64,000 nt of DNA from Limnohabitans sp. Bal53 (GTDB lineage Bacteria; Pseudomonadota; Gammaproteobacteria; Burkholderiales; Burkholderiaceae_C). Below, in pieces: positions 53,634 to 63,388 of the stretch. The stretch is taken from NCBI RefSeq assembly GCF_003063355.1, contig NZ_NESH01000001.1, positions 62,001 through 126,000 of the forward strand, written 5' to 3'. Both the position numbers and the translations under genes were made by a program. Below the pieces are notes generated by a model, which saw only the letters and a list, made by a program, of their open reading frames with translations, was not told the DNA's origin and searched no databases. The first letter of the stretch is position 1. The number at the start of each line of letters is the position of its first letter.

Positions 53634-53942
53634 ATGGAAAAGTGCTTCGGACACTTGGACATGTCAACGCCGCAGGAGATCGATTTCATCGACTGGGTGT
53701 TCAATGCATCGCCCGTGCTGAAGGAGCGCGCCGAGATGATGGCGCTGCATGAGGGCATGACCTACGAGCGAGACCCTGAAAAGCGCACACCGTACGCACA
53801 GCGATCATTGGATTTCATTGACCGCATCACAGACGCGCTGTCCAAGAAGATGGTGCGGAAGATCAAAAACCGATGGGGCGATGAGATCTGGCCGTGGGAT
53901 CGTGATGGGTTTCAGCGCCCGCCCATTCGATCACTTCAGTGA
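53634..53942 (+). CDS. Orphan hypothetical protein, 102 aa
   Basis: The frame has good coding character (MEKCFGHLDMSTPQEIDFID, then WVFNASPVLKERAEMMALHE and FIDRITDALSKKMVRKIKNR). The product is a soluble, charged, helix-rich protein without signal peptide. I do not recognise it. It may be cargo or a remnant of the mobile region. It converges on rfbC with one base between stop codons. Confidence 0.5.
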   Translation: MEKCFGHLDMSTPQEIDFIDWVFNASPVLKERAEMMALHEGMTYERDPEKRTPYAQRSLDFIDRITDALSKKMVRKIKNRWGDEIWPWDRDGFQRPPIRSLQ

Positions 53943-53943
53943 C

Positions 53944-54495
53944 TCAGGCAAAGCAATCCGCCTCAGCCAAGACCTTACCCGCCGCGTCCTTCGCTGCCAG
54001 CTTGGGCTCACCATCCACCGGCCATTGAACACCGACAGTCGGATCGCACCACAGCAGGCTTCGTTCATGTTCCGGGTACCAGTAGTCGGTGGTTTTGTAC
54101 AGAAACTCTGCCGACTCACTGGTGACAACAAAGCCATGCGCAAAACCCGGCGGAATCCACAACTGGCGCTTGTTGTCTGCCGACAGCTCAACGCCCACCC
54201 ATTTGCCGAAGCTGGGCGATGAGCGGCGAAGGTCAACCGCCACATCAAACACAGCCCCTTGCGTTACCCGCACCAGTTTCCCTTGCGGGTGCTGAATCTG
54301 GTAATGCAGACCACGCAGCACCCCTTGGCTGGATTTGCTGTGGTTGTCTTGAACGAAGTCCACGTTCAGGCCTGTGGCCTGCTGGAAATCGCGTTGATTG
54401 AAGCTCTCGAAGAAGAAACCACGGTCGTCACCGAAGACCTTGGGCTCCAGAATCAACACTTCTGGCAGAGTGGTTGGCGTTACTGTGTAGGGCAT
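53944..54495 (-). CDS. rfbC: dTDP-4-dehydrorhamnose 3,5-epimerase
   Basis: RfbC epimerises dTDP-4-keto-6-deoxyglucose at C3 and C5 on the way to rhamnose. Motifs include VLILEPKVFGDDRGFFFESF near residue 13, VDFVQDNHSKSSQGVLRGLH, and LWIPPGFAHGFVVTSESAEF, which include the catalytic histidine and tyrosine environment. The length of 183 residues is normal. It is the last gene of the minus-strand O-antigen operon and lies eight bases after rfbA. Confidence 0.96.
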   Translation of the reverse strand: MPYTVTPTTLPEVLILEPKVFGDDRGFFFESFNQRDFQQATGLNVDFVQDNHSKSSQGVLRGLHYQIQHPQGKLVRVTQGAVFDVAVDLRRSSPSFGKWVGVELSADNKRQLWIPPGFAHGFVVTSESAEFLYKTTDYWYPEHERSLLWCDPTVGVQWPVDGEPKLAAKDAAGKVLAEADCFA

Positions 54496-54503
54496 TTCTC
54501 AGC

Positions 54504-55373
54504 TCACTTCAACAGGCTGAGCAGGTACTGCCCGTAGCCGTTCTTTTTCAGCGGGTCTGCCAATGCTGCCAGCTGCTCGGCGTTGATCCAGCCCTGGCGG
54601 AAGGCAATCTCTTCGGGGCAGGCAACCTGCAGGCCTTGGCGCTTTTGCAGGGTGGCAATGAAACTGGCGGCCTCCAGCAAGCTGTCGTGGGTGCCCGTGT
54701 CCAGCCATGCGTATCCCCGCCCCATGATCTCCACGTTTAGTTGTCCTTGATCCAGGTAGCGGCGGTTCACATCGGTGATTTCCAGCTCGCCCCGGGCAGA
54801 AGGCTTGATGTCTGCGGCTATGTCACACACCTGCTGGTCGTAAAAATACAGCCCGGTCACCGCGTAATTGCTTTGAGGCGCCTTGGGCTTCTCTTCAATA
54901 CTGATGGCTCGCTGCTGCGCATCAAACGCCACCACGCCGTAACGCTCAGGGTCGTGTACATGGTAGGCAAACACGCTGGCACCGGTGGTGCGTTCATTCG
55001 CGCTGTACAGTTGCTTAACTAGGTCGTGCCCGTAGAAGATGTTGTCGCCCAGCACCAGCGCGCTAGGGTTGTTACCCACAAAGTCGCGCCCGATGAGGAA
55101 GGCTTGCGCCAAGCCGTCCGGACTTGGTTGAACGGCATACTGAATGTTCATCCCCCAACGCGCACCGTCGCCCAACAGCTCAGCAAAGCGTGGCGTGTCC
55201 TGCGGGGTGCTGATGAGCAGCACATCGCGAATGCCACTCAGCATCAATGTGCTTAGTGGGTAGTACACCATCGGCTTGTCGTACACCGGCATGAGCTGCT
55301 TGCTCACTGCCTGCGTCACGGGGTACAGCCGGGTGCCAGAGCCCCCGGCCAGGATGATGCCTTTACGTGTCAT
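54504..55373 (-). CDS. rfbA: Glucose-1-phosphate thymidylyltransferase
   Basis: RfbA makes dTDP-glucose from glucose 1-phosphate and dTTP. The opening [20 protein letters not shown], the [20 protein letters not shown] block, the [20 protein letters not shown] metal-binding part and the [20 protein letters not shown] end are all family signatures. At 289 residues it is standard. Its ATG at 55373 overlaps the rfbB stop codon, so the two are translated as a unit. Confidence 0.97.
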   Translation of the reverse strand: MTRKGIILAGGSGTRLYPVTQAVSKQLMPVYDKPMVYYPLSTLMLSGIRDVLLISTPQDTPRFAELLGDGARWGMNIQYAVQPSPDGLAQAFLIGRDFVGNNPSALVLGDNIFYGHDLVKQLYSANERTTGASVFAYHVHDPERYGVVAFDAQQRAISIEEKPKAPQSNYAVTGLYFYDQQVCDIAADIKPSARGELEITDVNRRYLDQGQLNVEIMGRGYAWLDTGTHDSLLEAASFIATLQKRQGLQVACPEEIAFRQGWINAEQLAALADPLKKNGYGQYLLSLLK

Positions 55374-56437
55374 GCGGCTTCTCCCTCATATTGTTTGGCC
55401 ACCCATTCTCGGTATGCGCCGCTTTGAACATTGGCTACCCACTCCGGGTTGTCCAGGTACCACTGCACCGTCTTGCGGATGCCGGTCTCGAAGGTCTCGG
55501 CGGGCCTCCAGCCCAGTTCGCGCTCGATCTTGCGCGCGTCGATGGCATAACGCCGGTCGTGGCCAGGGCGGTCAGTCACGTAGGTGATTTGTTGGGCGTA
55601 AGGCTGGCCATCCGCACGCGGGCGCAACTCGTCGAGCAACTGGCAGACCGTGTGCACGATTTCGATGTTGGGCTTTTCGTTCCAGCCTCCGACGTTGTAG
55701 GTTTCGCCCAGCTTGCCCGCCTCCAACACGCGGCGAATGGCGCTGCAGTGGTCTTTCACATAGAGCCAATCGCGGATCTGCATGCCGTCGCCGTAGACCG
55801 GCAGGGGCTTGCCGGCCAATGCGTTGACGATCATGAGCGGGATGAGCTTTTCCGGGAAATGGTAAGGCCCGTAGTTATTGCTGCAGTTGGTGGTGACTAC
55901 CGGCAGGCCGTAGGTGTGGTGCCAGGCGCGCACCAGGTGGTCAGACGCGGCCTTGCTGGCCGAATACGGGCTGTTGGGTTCGTAGGGTTTGGTTTCTGCA
56001 AACGGTGGGTCGTCTTTGGACAGCGTGCCGTACACCTCGTCGGTGCTGACGTGCAGGAAGCGAAAGGCCGCCTTTTCGGCCTCGGGCAACCCGCTCCAGT
56101 ATGCGCGCACGGCTTCGAGCAAGCGGAAGGTGCCGACGATATTGGTCTGAATGAAGTCTTCGGGGCCGTGGATGGAGCGGTCCACATGGCTTTCGGCCGC
56201 AAAGTTGACCACGGCACGAGGTCGGTGCTGAGCCAGCAGCGCATCCACCAGCGCGCGGTCACCCAGGTCGCCTTGAACAAACACATGGCGGGCATCGCCT
56301 TGCAGGCTTGCGAGGTTCTCTAGGTTGCCGGCATAGGAGAGTTTATCGAGGTTGATGGCGGGCTCATCCGACTGGGCCAGCCAGTCGAGCACGAAGTTGC
56401 TGCCAATGAAGCCGGCACCGCCAGTTATAAAAATCAT
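55370..56437 (-). CDS. rfbB: dTDP-glucose 4,6-dehydratase
   Basis: RfbB makes dTDP-4-keto-6-deoxyglucose. The Rossmann motif is [20 protein letters not shown], followed by [20 protein letters not shown]. The catalytic [11 protein letters not shown] and [15 protein letters not shown] contain the Asp-Glu and Tyr-Lys pairs. The late [19 protein letters not shown] fits the family. Length is 355 residues. The usual rfbD reductase does not follow: rfbA and rfbC do. Confidence 0.97.
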   Translation of the reverse strand: MIFITGGAGFIGSNFVLDWLAQSDEPAINLDKLSYAGNLENLASLQGDARHVFVQGDLGDRALVDALLAQHRPRAVVNFAAESHVDRSIHGPEDFIQTNIVGTFRLLEAVRAYWSGLPEAEKAAFRFLHVSTDEVYGTLSKDDPPFAETKPYEPNSPYSASKAASDHLVRAWHHTYGLPVVTTNCSNNYGPYHFPEKLIPLMIVNALAGKPLPVYGDGMQIRDWLYVKDHCSAIRRVLEAGKLGETYNVGGWNEKPNIEIVHTVCQLLDELRPRADGQPYAQQITYVTDRPGHDRRYAIDARKIERELGWRPAETFETGIRKTVQWYLDNPEWVANVQSGAYREWVAKQYEGEAA

Positions 56438-56460
56438 ATAAAAATATATAGGCGTGTTTT

Positions 56461-57324
56461 TTAACCCAAAATCTTACTTACGTTGGATTTGATATTTTTT
56501 TTGCTTGAGGATCCAAATAGGATGGCGTCAACATGCCCCTTGTGCAAATGATCTACAACGTAATTCATTGCTTCGTTAGGACTGGCGCGTCCGGATGCGA
56601 GCACAGACATGGCAATGTTGTTTGATCTACCACTAGCAAATGACGCTTCACAAGAAGTTTGTGAAGGATTCATTCGAAACCCATCAATGTTGTAGTTCGC
56701 ACATATCCAAGGCTTGTTAATACCAGCTTTATCGCACAGGAATTCAGTGGCAATTGAATGGTTCATAGTAATAAATCCTGGGTGAGCTCCGAGCTTGTTT
56801 GTGACAACCTCAGCGAAATTTTCAATCACCCCATGCAGCTCCATTGACATCAGAAAGTCAAAAGCCAGGTTCTGTAAGAAAATGCCGCGTACAGGTAGCC
56901 CCTTGCACATGAGAGTTTCAATTTGAGTTAAAACTTGAGTAATGCCTTTCGTACTGCCGACAAACAATCCAAGTGTTGCCGGAATCAAACTCAGCGGATT
57001 AATCTGGAATACCGTTGATGTGAGCATTCCGACCGGCCCTAAGTCCGATAGCTTATTCCAATACTTGTGCGCATAGGGAAGACATGGCGTGTAGTACATC
57101 CCAGGGAAAAGGTTGGATCGTCGGATCTCGTCAAAGACAGGCTCATATCGATCATGGGTTGTGAACATGAAGTCTCGCACCCCTGCCTCGTAGGCGAATC
57201 CAATCACCTCTATGATTGCATCGGGGTTCTTGAAGCGATCAAATAGTTCAGCGGCCTTGGCCTGGTTCGCATGGTTAACGCCAAGAAACTGGTTGTCTCC
57301 GAGAATTGCTTTTCCATAGCTCAT
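56461..57324 (-). CDS. Unknown TIM-barrel-like protein in O-antigen cluster
   Basis: The 287-residue protein begins [20 protein letters not shown] and has [20 protein letters not shown] and later [20 protein letters not shown] near its end. Together these resemble the barrel strands of aldo/keto-reductase-like or other TIM-barrel proteins, but the catalytic residues of aldo/keto reductases are not plain. I do not recognise the family. Its start overlaps the upstream Gfo/Idh-type gene as ATGA, so both probably act on the same sugar. A+T content is higher than in its neighbours. Confidence 0.6.
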   Translation of the reverse strand: MSYGKAILGDNQFLGVNHANQAKAAELFDRFKNPDAIIEVIGFAYEAGVRDFMFTTHDRYEPVFDEIRRSNLFPGMYYTPCLPYAHKYWNKLSDLGPVGMLTSTVFQINPLSLIPATLGLFVGSTKGITQVLTQIETLMCKGLPVRGIFLQNLAFDFLMSMELHGVIENFAEVVTNKLGAHPGFITMNHSIATEFLCDKAGINKPWICANYNIDGFRMNPSQTSCEASFASGRSNNIAMSVLASGRASPNEAMNYVVDHLHKGHVDAILFGSSSKKNIKSNVSKILG

Positions 57325-58355
57325 TTCAAACCAGCCTTTCGCGCGATTTCATCAATGATGCGATCCACTTCGCATCCATCCTCCAGTCGTGCCATTGTGT
57401 CGGCAGGTATTGAATCGTCGACACTCAATCGACGCCCAACACACGTCCCCAAAAACTCTTCGAGTTCTAATGAAAACTCTTCGCCACGGAGGTAGTAGGC
57501 GACATTGCTCGGTCGGATCGGCACATCAATCTCTAGGCGCTTCTCCTCGTTAATGGTGCACCCGTCATTCCACGTGATTTCAACGGCCGAGTTGTCCACA
57601 CGGACCTCGGCTTCCTCGAACTTCACCTTGAACTCCACGACTGATTTGCGCTTGGTGGTATCGCACCAGTCGATTTCCACCGCCCCCACACTGCCGTTGC
57701 GGTGGGACCAAGCCAAGTCAATCCGATCATCCGCATGGGCGCAAAAAACCTGGCTCATGCGGACATCGCCGACCCGATCCACTGGACCAAAAATGAACTG
57801 GCACAAGTCGATGATGTGTGGACCGTACTCATTCAAACAGCCCCCCCCCATCTTGAACTGACCTTGCCAACTGTCGGCTGCGGGCGGCTTTAGAATGACA
57901 TTCCCGCGCATGGATGCTGTGTAGTCAAGCATCGCGCCCAGCTGTTTGCTCTGCACTAGGTGCCGCAGGCGCTGGAACGACGCAACATAGCGCAGCACGA
58001 AACCAACCTGCACCGGCACGCCCTTGGCCGCTGCCAGCGACTTTAGCTCGGTGCTGGCCTCAACGTTGAGCGTCAGCGGCTTCTCGACAAAGCACGGCAC
58101 GCCTTTTCCGATCGCCCACTTCGCCAGCGGGGCGTGCGAGGGCGTCGGGGTGGCGATCAGCACGCCCTCCAGTCGGTCCACCTTGGATGCGGCCACCTCA
58201 ATATCCGCAAACGTCTTGTAGCCCAACAGACGAAACAGGACGCGGGTACTGAACTTGGTATCGCATAGTGCCACATTGCTCTTTCCCACATATTGGGTTG
58301 CCAAGGCCAAGTGGGACATGCCCATCTTCCCGCCACCAATCACAAGTATCGTCAC
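57321..58355 (-). CDS. Gfo/Idh/MocA-family oxidoreductase
   Basis: The 344-residue protein opens TILVIGGGKMGMSHLALATQ, the NAD(P) Rossmann motif. The family's conserved EKP triad is in GVPCFVEKPLTLNVEASTEL near residue 90, and GGGCLNEYGPHIIDLCQFIF holds the C-terminal substrate-binding block with its conserved acid and histidine. Such enzymes oxidise or reduce sugar hydroxyls, often the 3-keto step of amino sugar synthesis. Next to an epimerase and an unknown protein, it is likely part of a special O-antigen sugar pathway. Confidence 0.88.
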   Translation of the reverse strand: MTILVIGGGKMGMSHLALATQYVGKSNVALCDTKFSTRVLFRLLGYKTFADIEVAASKVDRLEGVLIATPTPSHAPLAKWAIGKGVPCFVEKPLTLNVEASTELKSLAAAKGVPVQVGFVLRYVASFQRLRHLVQSKQLGAMLDYTASMRGNVILKPPAADSWQGQFKMGGGCLNEYGPHIIDLCQFIFGPVDRVGDVRMSQVFCAHADDRIDLAWSHRNGSVGAVEIDWCDTTKRKSVVEFKVKFEEAEVRVDNSAVEITWNDGCTINEEKRLEIDVPIRPSNVAYYLRGEEFSLELEEFLGTCVGRRLSVDDSIPADTMARLEDGCEVDRIIDEIARKAGLK

Positions 58356-58367
58356 TATTACGTCCTC

Positions 58368-59516
58368 TCAAACACTAACGCCGAGCATTAGCCCGCGTTC
58401 TTTCATTTCGGAAAGCGAGCGCTCGTAAGCGCTATCCTTGTGCCCTTGGGTGGCCGCCCACGCGGCGAACTGCTGGATGCCGTCCGCGAAATTGACCTTG
58501 GGCACAAATCCCACCAAGCCGTTGATCTTTGTCAAGTCGGCATAGTTGTGGCGAATGTCGCCCAGACGGAAGTTGCCCGTCACATTGGCCATAATGTCCG
58601 AATTGAACGCCGCCTTGAGATGCTTAACCACCTCCAGCACCGTGGTGGCCACGCCGGAACCCACGTTGAAGACCTGTCCCGCTGCGTTGGCGTGCTCCAC
58701 AGCCAGCACCGTGGCGGTGACCACGTCGTCAATGAACACGAAGTCGCGGCTCTCCAGCCCATCCTCGAACACATTGATCTTGCCGCCACCCATGATCAGA
58801 TTGGAGAAGATCGACAGAATGCCGGTATAAGGGTTGCTCAGCGACTGGCCCGGACCATAGACGTTCTGGTAACGCAGAGCCACCGGCTCGATGCCGAGCA
58901 GAGGGCACACCGTCATTACCAACTGTTCTTGCACCTGCTTGGTGATGCCGTACACCGACGAGGGGTGTATGAGCGATGACTCGTCTGTGGCCACCAGCGT
59001 CAGTGGCGCATCGGTCTGCGTGTCGTACAACTCGAACCGCCCCGCCTGCATGTGGCGCTCATCGCGATGCGACGGGTAGGTTGCCGCACCGGTGGCCGTC
59101 AGGTACTTGCCTTCGCCGTAGATCGAGCGCGACGATGCCACAACCATTCGCTTGATTCCGTGGTCCTTTCGCGCACCCAGGATGTCGAGCATCATGGCCG
59201 TGGCCTGAATGTTGACCTGGGTGTAGTGGTCCACCATGTACATCGACTGCCCGGTGCCAGTCTCGGCGGCATAGTGCACCACCACGTCCTGGCCTTCGAG
59301 CGCCTGCTCCATCGTTGGACGGTCGCAAACAGACCCGCGGATAAAACGCACCTTTCCACTGATAGCGGCGAACAGTGGCGAGGCCTCGGGGTCGGCACCG
59401 TGAACCTGCTCCGACAGATTGTCCAGCACCGTGATCTCATAACCCTTTTGGTGGAGGGCCTCGACAAGATTCGAGCCTATAAAGCCGGCACCGCCGGTGA
59501 TGAGGATTTTGGTCAT
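58368..59516 (-). CDS. NAD-dependent epimerase/dehydratase (extended SDR)
   Basis: The 382-residue protein has the Rossmann motif [20 protein letters not shown] at the N terminus, the YAAETGTGQSMYMVDHYTQV segment, and the catalytic SSVYGITKQVQEQLVM (Tyr-Lys). The late HNYADLTKINGLVGFVPK region resembles UDP-sugar epimerases. It probably acts on a nucleotide sugar, as a 4-epimerase, dehydratase or reductase. The start at 59516 is preceded by a purine-rich stretch; the frame to 59603 is not supported. Confidence 0.88.
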   Translation of the reverse strand: MTKILITGGAGFIGSNLVEALHQKGYEITVLDNLSEQVHGADPEASPLFAAISGKVRFIRGSVCDRPTMEQALEGQDVVVHYAAETGTGQSMYMVDHYTQVNIQATAMMLDILGARKDHGIKRMVVASSRSIYGEGKYLTATGAATYPSHRDERHMQAGRFELYDTQTDAPLTLVATDESSLIHPSSVYGITKQVQEQLVMTVCPLLGIEPVALRYQNVYGPGQSLSNPYTGILSIFSNLIMGGGKINVFEDGLESRDFVFIDDVVTATVLAVEHANAAGQVFNVGSGVATTVLEVVKHLKAAFNSDIMANVTGNFRLGDIRHNYADLTKINGLVGFVPKVNFADGIQQFAAWAATQGHKDSAYERSLSEMKERGLMLGVSV

Positions 59517-59539
59517 AGTTGACACTCCAAAAAAGAAGG

Positions 59540-60535
59540 TTACTTGTTCGATGAAGAAGGGGGAGAAAGAAGATCGTCCAGGAAATCCCCAAGGCTGCGG
59601 CAACGCGGCTCGGCACGTTGCTCCAGCAAGCGGGAAATCAGTGCCGATGCCGTAGCCCGATCAGCATCGCGGGGAAGATAGGCGATCGAATCCTGTGAAA
59701 ACAGGCCAGAACGTACGGCGTCCTGGTTGTTGGTCAAGATGGCAACCCCCAGGCTCTGCGACTCAAAGCAGCGAATCGTCACACCGCTTTGAAGCGGGTG
59801 GGCATAGTCAAACGTAATGCGCGAGCTACCCAAAATCTCCATCGCCTTGGCGTGCGACAACGGTTTGAACGAAATATGCTGCCACAGCCGCACATAGAGT
59901 AACGGATGCCTGAGTAAACCCAGCGTGAAAGTGAGCCAACTGCTCTCGTAGAGAAACACAAAATATCGCGCATCATCGGGAAGCGCCCGGAGGATGAGTT
60001 CAGCAAACGCCAATCGATCCGAGTGCACCCGCTGGATGATCGATAAGTCATACGAACGCTCGCGGTTATGCGGAACCGTCACGGCACTGAAAAGATGAAC
60101 CAGCGGGAGGCCCCACGACTGAGCATCCTGGATGTCAAACGTGCAGTAGCGGTCAGTCAGGTGATGCCAATCCAGCGGTGACGGATTGAAGCGGAAACTG
60201 TCAAAGTTATAGCCTACCACCCGCTCGGCACGCGACTTCAGATACTGGATCGCATCGGGGCCCAGACCACGGCCCTTGATGATCATTACAAGATCAAAGC
60301 GCGGCCGCTCATTCAGCAGGCGTTGCAGAGAGCGTAGGGTAAGGTTGCGCAACAACGGGAGGGCAACTTTACCCAGCACCTTGCCGAAGCTGTTGGAGGG
60401 GTACTCTTCGTTAAGCGTCTCAACCACAAACCCCATCTGCTCCAGCCCGGCCGCGACCGTCTTATGAAAAGAGTAAAAAGATAGTGGGGCAATAAGGAGG
60501 CAGCGTCTTTTGTTTGATCCAAAACTACTAGTCAT
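59540..60535 (-). CDS. Putative glycosyltransferase (CgeB-like), 331 aa
   Basis: The N terminus RRCLLIAPLSFYSFHKTVAA is followed by DLVMIIKGRGLGPDAIQYL and VVGYNFDSFRFNPSPLDWHH. The C-terminal half has ITFDYAHPLQSGVTIRCFES and QSLGVAILTNNQDAVRSGLF, reminiscent of the nucleotide-binding end of GT-B (CgeB/GT1-like) enzymes. It follows a similar gene after eight bases, so the two may act in sequence on the repeating unit. Donor and acceptor are unknown. The start is the ATG at 60535. Confidence 0.7.
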   Translation of the reverse strand: MTSSFGSNKRRCLLIAPLSFYSFHKTVAAGLEQMGFVVETLNEEYPSNSFGKVLGKVALPLLRNLTLRSLQRLLNERPRFDLVMIIKGRGLGPDAIQYLKSRAERVVGYNFDSFRFNPSPLDWHHLTDRYCTFDIQDAQSWGLPLVHLFSAVTVPHNRERSYDLSIIQRVHSDRLAFAELILRALPDDARYFVFLYESSWLTFTLGLLRHPLLYVRLWQHISFKPLSHAKAMEILGSSRITFDYAHPLQSGVTIRCFESQSLGVAILTNNQDAVRSGLFSQDSIAYLPRDADRATASALISRLLEQRAEPRCRSLGDFLDDLLSPPSSSNK

Positions 60536-60543
60536 TAACGAAC

Positions 60544-61512
60544 TCAACACGCCGACAGCAGTGAAAGGCCCAGAAGTTTACGCACGAAACTCTGTATGTG
60601 ATAGTCAGAAAAATCGGCATCTTTGTCGACAATGTCCCCAAACATGAAGTCAGCCACGCCGGAGTAATTCAATCCGTCAAAAACGTGAATTCGATCCGGG
60701 CTGTAAAACGGTTCCTGCTTGACCCATGTATTGCTGGTCACGATCTTCTTGCCCAAGCAGAGATTTTCCATCATCCGCATGGTCTGACCCGTCTGCGAGT
60801 GGTTAGCAAAGTCAAAGGCGGCCGACGACGTCTCGATCATGTCGCAGAATGCTGACTTGTCTATCTGGCGGAAACTCACGTCCCGAGGATAGAGGCCGCT
60901 ACGAACTAGGTTGAACCAAACAACCGGGCTAACCTTCAGGTGCTGCTTGAAAGTGAGTCGGCTTTTTGCGCAATAGCGACGGAAGGACTCAACAGCCTCA
61001 TACCGTCCTGGCTTGACGATGTTACCCACCATGAACAACGAAGCGGGCTCAACACGATCACGCCGCAGACCCTGCATAAAGCGTGAGCAGAAAAGCGGGA
61101 GATAACCGTAGCCGTTGTTCCTCGCGTCGACCGGATCAAACGTCAGAACCCGGTCGAACCACTTGGCCTGAACTCGGTAGTCGTGGTTGGACAGCGAATC
61201 CCAATTGTAGAGAGTGAACTCGGCCTTAGGCTGAGCGGCACGAAGGTCCGTCAGGTTCCTGATGCTCATCTGATGTGCTTGCAGGAAGACCACCTTGTCG
61301 TACGCCGTGGACTTCGACTGCCTGACGGCCGACCCGTGATGTACCTCCAGGTACTGGTCGTACAAACCCCTGCCCGCCGTGCGGAGCACCTTGAAAATCA
61401 ACGACCGTGGCTGAATATCGACGTAGTTGACGTCGCCACCAGCTGCGCGCATCTCGTTGATGATGTTGCGTGTGTAGTCGTGATAGTCAAGACCAAAAAA
61501 AAGAACCTTCAT
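60544..61512 (-). CDS. Putative glycosyltransferase (CgeB-like), 322 aa
   Basis: The protein opens KVLFFGLDYHDYTRNIINEM and shows YDKVVFLQAHQMSIRNLTDL, FTLYNWDSLSNHDYR and WFDRVLTFDPVDARNNGYG. The C-terminal half includes AAFDFANHSQTGQTMRMMEN and LCLGKKIVTSNTWVKQEPFY, a GT-B style donor-binding region. It is similar in layout to the next gene, with about 320 residues and the same order of blocks. I read it as an O-antigen glycosyltransferase; the sugar is unknown. Confidence 0.72.
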   Translation of the reverse strand: MKVLFFGLDYHDYTRNIINEMRAAGGDVNYVDIQPRSLIFKVLRTAGRGLYDQYLEVHHGSAVRQSKSTAYDKVVFLQAHQMSIRNLTDLRAAQPKAEFTLYNWDSLSNHDYRVQAKWFDRVLTFDPVDARNNGYGYLPLFCSRFMQGLRRDRVEPASLFMVGNIVKPGRYEAVESFRRYCAKSRLTFKQHLKVSPVVWFNLVRSGLYPRDVSFRQIDKSAFCDMIETSSAAFDFANHSQTGQTMRMMENLCLGKKIVTSNTWVKQEPFYSPDRIHVFDGLNYSGVADFMFGDIVDKDADFSDYHIQSFVRKLLGLSLLSAC

Positions 61513-61525
61513 GATATCAATTGCA

Positions 61526-62119
61526 TTAACTCAAAACATCCGCTCTTCTCCATGTATTGGAGTCAGGGTCATATCGTTTGATGATTTTGGCTGGCGCACC
61601 AACGGCCACACAATAATCAGGAATGTCATGTGTCACAACAGAATTAGCACCTATGACACAGTTTCTCCCAATGCGCACACCTAAAACACAGGCATTGTGG
61701 CCAATCCAAGTGCCCTCCCCAATTTCAACATGGCCACCTTGTAGCACAGGTTGATTAACGATGGGGCTCTGAATATCTCTGTAGTCGTGATAATTGTCGG
61801 AAATATAGACCCCATTAGCAGTAAGAACATTTTGATGCAAAATAATACTACCTGTTGCATATATATGATTGAATCTACCAATTTTACAGCCATCACCGAT
61901 GCGCAACGTACAGGGGCTATACGGAGACAAAGGTCTCGTAGCAAGACACGTTTGCGCGGCAATATAAATATCATCCCCAAGAGAGATGTTTCCGGGTGAC
62001 TCAATTGCAATTGGAAAAACTAACCGGGTACGCCTTCCAAAGTTTTTGAATTTATTTTTATAAATTATTTCAAATAACTTTGCATAAAAATAATTTAAAA
62101 TTCGTATATGGAATATCAT
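61526..62119 (-). CDS. Hexapeptide-repeat (LbH) acyltransferase
   Basis: A 197-residue left-handed beta-helix protein. Hexapeptide rungs are seen from about residue 45 in SLGDDIYIAAQTCLATRPLS and GDGCKIGRFNHIYATGSIIL, and again in VEIGEGTWIGHNACVLGVRI and GRNCVIGANSVVTHDIPDYC. The end VAVGAPAKIIKRYD is the standard closing motif of acetyltransferases of the NodL/WbbJ type. The enzyme probably O-acetylates an O-antigen sugar. The start overlaps the Wzy-like gene stop as ATGA. Confidence 0.9.
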   Translation of the reverse strand: MIFHIRILNYFYAKLFEIIYKNKFKNFGRRTRLVFPIAIESPGNISLGDDIYIAAQTCLATRPLSPYSPCTLRIGDGCKIGRFNHIYATGSIILHQNVLTANGVYISDNYHDYRDIQSPIVNQPVLQGGHVEIGEGTWIGHNACVLGVRIGRNCVIGANSVVTHDIPDYCVAVGAPAKIIKRYDPDSNTWRRADVLS

Positions 62120-63381
62120 GAGATTCGTTCCGATTGATTTTTATTAATTTTTTTGGATCCAACTAATGCGCTATAAGCCACGAGAAGAATAAAGGGAGTG
62201 TAAATAATTGCCTCACTTAAAAGCGAGAGAAAAATAATTGCAAAGAAAATTTTTCTGTGCGGAAAAAGCTTTTGTTTATATATACTAAATAAAATAATCA
62301 GGCCCAACGGGATCCCGAGCGAGTAAAATAAATAAATAATACCATTGGATGAAGATCTAGATAAAGCACTCTCTTCGGACAAAAGAGTATCCGTAAATGC
62401 AGCATAGGGCAGTAGCTCTAAGTATCGTTTATGATCAAAACCAATACCTAGCAACGGATACTCCCTGATGATGTTTAAGCCTGTAAAAAGATCATATTGT
62501 CTTGCGATCGCAGAACCTTGCATCTCTCCAGTGAATTTGTCTTCTACGTTCGAATAGGTAATTAAAAAAAGAATAGGAATAATTGCCGTCAATAACAAAA
62601 TTGACATTATATTTTTCTTTCTTGTTCTTTGTAAAGGTGACGTTGTCAAAAAACTGGCAACCCAAATTAGAGATGCAATAATTAGACCAGTGGTGGATAA
62701 GGTGCAAAATACGGCCGCAGTGGAAATGGCAATATGTCGGCGGATTTTGTAAACCATAAGTGATAAGTATAGATATATGTTTAAATATATCTGAAATACG
62801 CCGGGCTCATAGAAAAAACCATTGGGACGCTTAAAACCGGTGGAATCTGCCATTAACTCATGGTAATTGAATAGCAAAAATATCGTACTAAACTGAAAAT
62901 CCTCTATATTGATTGTAATGAAAAGAAACGGAGCAATGTTTGCCAGAAGAAAAGTGAATATCGCCTGCCATCCGAACCATGGAAGGATGCTCATTAAGTC
63001 GGACTGAACGGCATCTGAACCGGATTTTATATATAAGCACAATAACAGCAATGCCGCAGTAAAGTTCGCATAGCGAATCACGAGGGATGATGGATCAACC
63101 GGACCCGGTCGGATTAAAGTAATCGCCAATATCATAGCCAAAAGCCCCCATATGAGGGCGGTACTTCTTCTCAACAGTCCATTGCCTTTGGATGCCAAAA
63201 GAATAAATACAAGTAATAACATTAACAACAGTGGCCGCGGGAATAGAAGCATCCCGCCACTGAGTAATATCGCAACAAGTAAAGCCCAGCGGCGAAATAG
63301 AATACTTACATGGCGATCAACGTAAAACGTTTTGACATTGGCGTTGGTCTCGGCAGGCATTGAAAATATATTAATATGCAT
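62116..63381 (-). CDS. Wzy-like O-antigen polymerase/ligase membrane protein
   Basis: A 421-residue integral membrane protein with about eleven helices (WALLVAILLSGGMLLFPRPL, LLLMLLLVFILL, ALIWGLLAMILAITLI and further on). The periplasmic loop pattern of Wzy-type proteins is seen at YPLLGIGFDHKRYLELLPYA. The last helices are LGIPLGLIILFSIYKQK and AIIFLSLLSEAIIYTPFIL. The sequence is A+T rich and poorly conserved, as O-antigen polymerases are. The start is placed at 63381 to avoid overlap with the previous gene; an ATG at 63453 is also in frame. Confidence 0.75.
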   Translation of the reverse strand: MHINIFSMPAETNANVKTFYVDRHVSILFRRWALLVAILLSGGMLLFPRPLLLMLLLVFILLASKGNGLLRRSTALIWGLLAMILAITLIRPGPVDPSSLVIRYANFTAALLLLCLYIKSGSDAVQSDLMSILPWFGWQAIFTFLLANIAPFLFITINIEDFQFSTIFLLFNYHELMADSTGFKRPNGFFYEPGVFQIYLNIYLYLSLMVYKIRRHIAISTAAVFCTLSTTGLIIASLIWVASFLTTSPLQRTRKKNIMSILLLTAIIPILFLITYSNVEDKFTGEMQGSAIARQYDLFTGLNIIREYPLLGIGFDHKRYLELLPYAAFTDTLLSEESALSRSSSNGIIYLFYSLGIPLGLIILFSIYKQKLFPHRKIFFAIIFLSLLSEAIIYTPFILLVAYSALVGSKKINKNQSERIS

Positions 63382-63388
63382 TAAAGGG

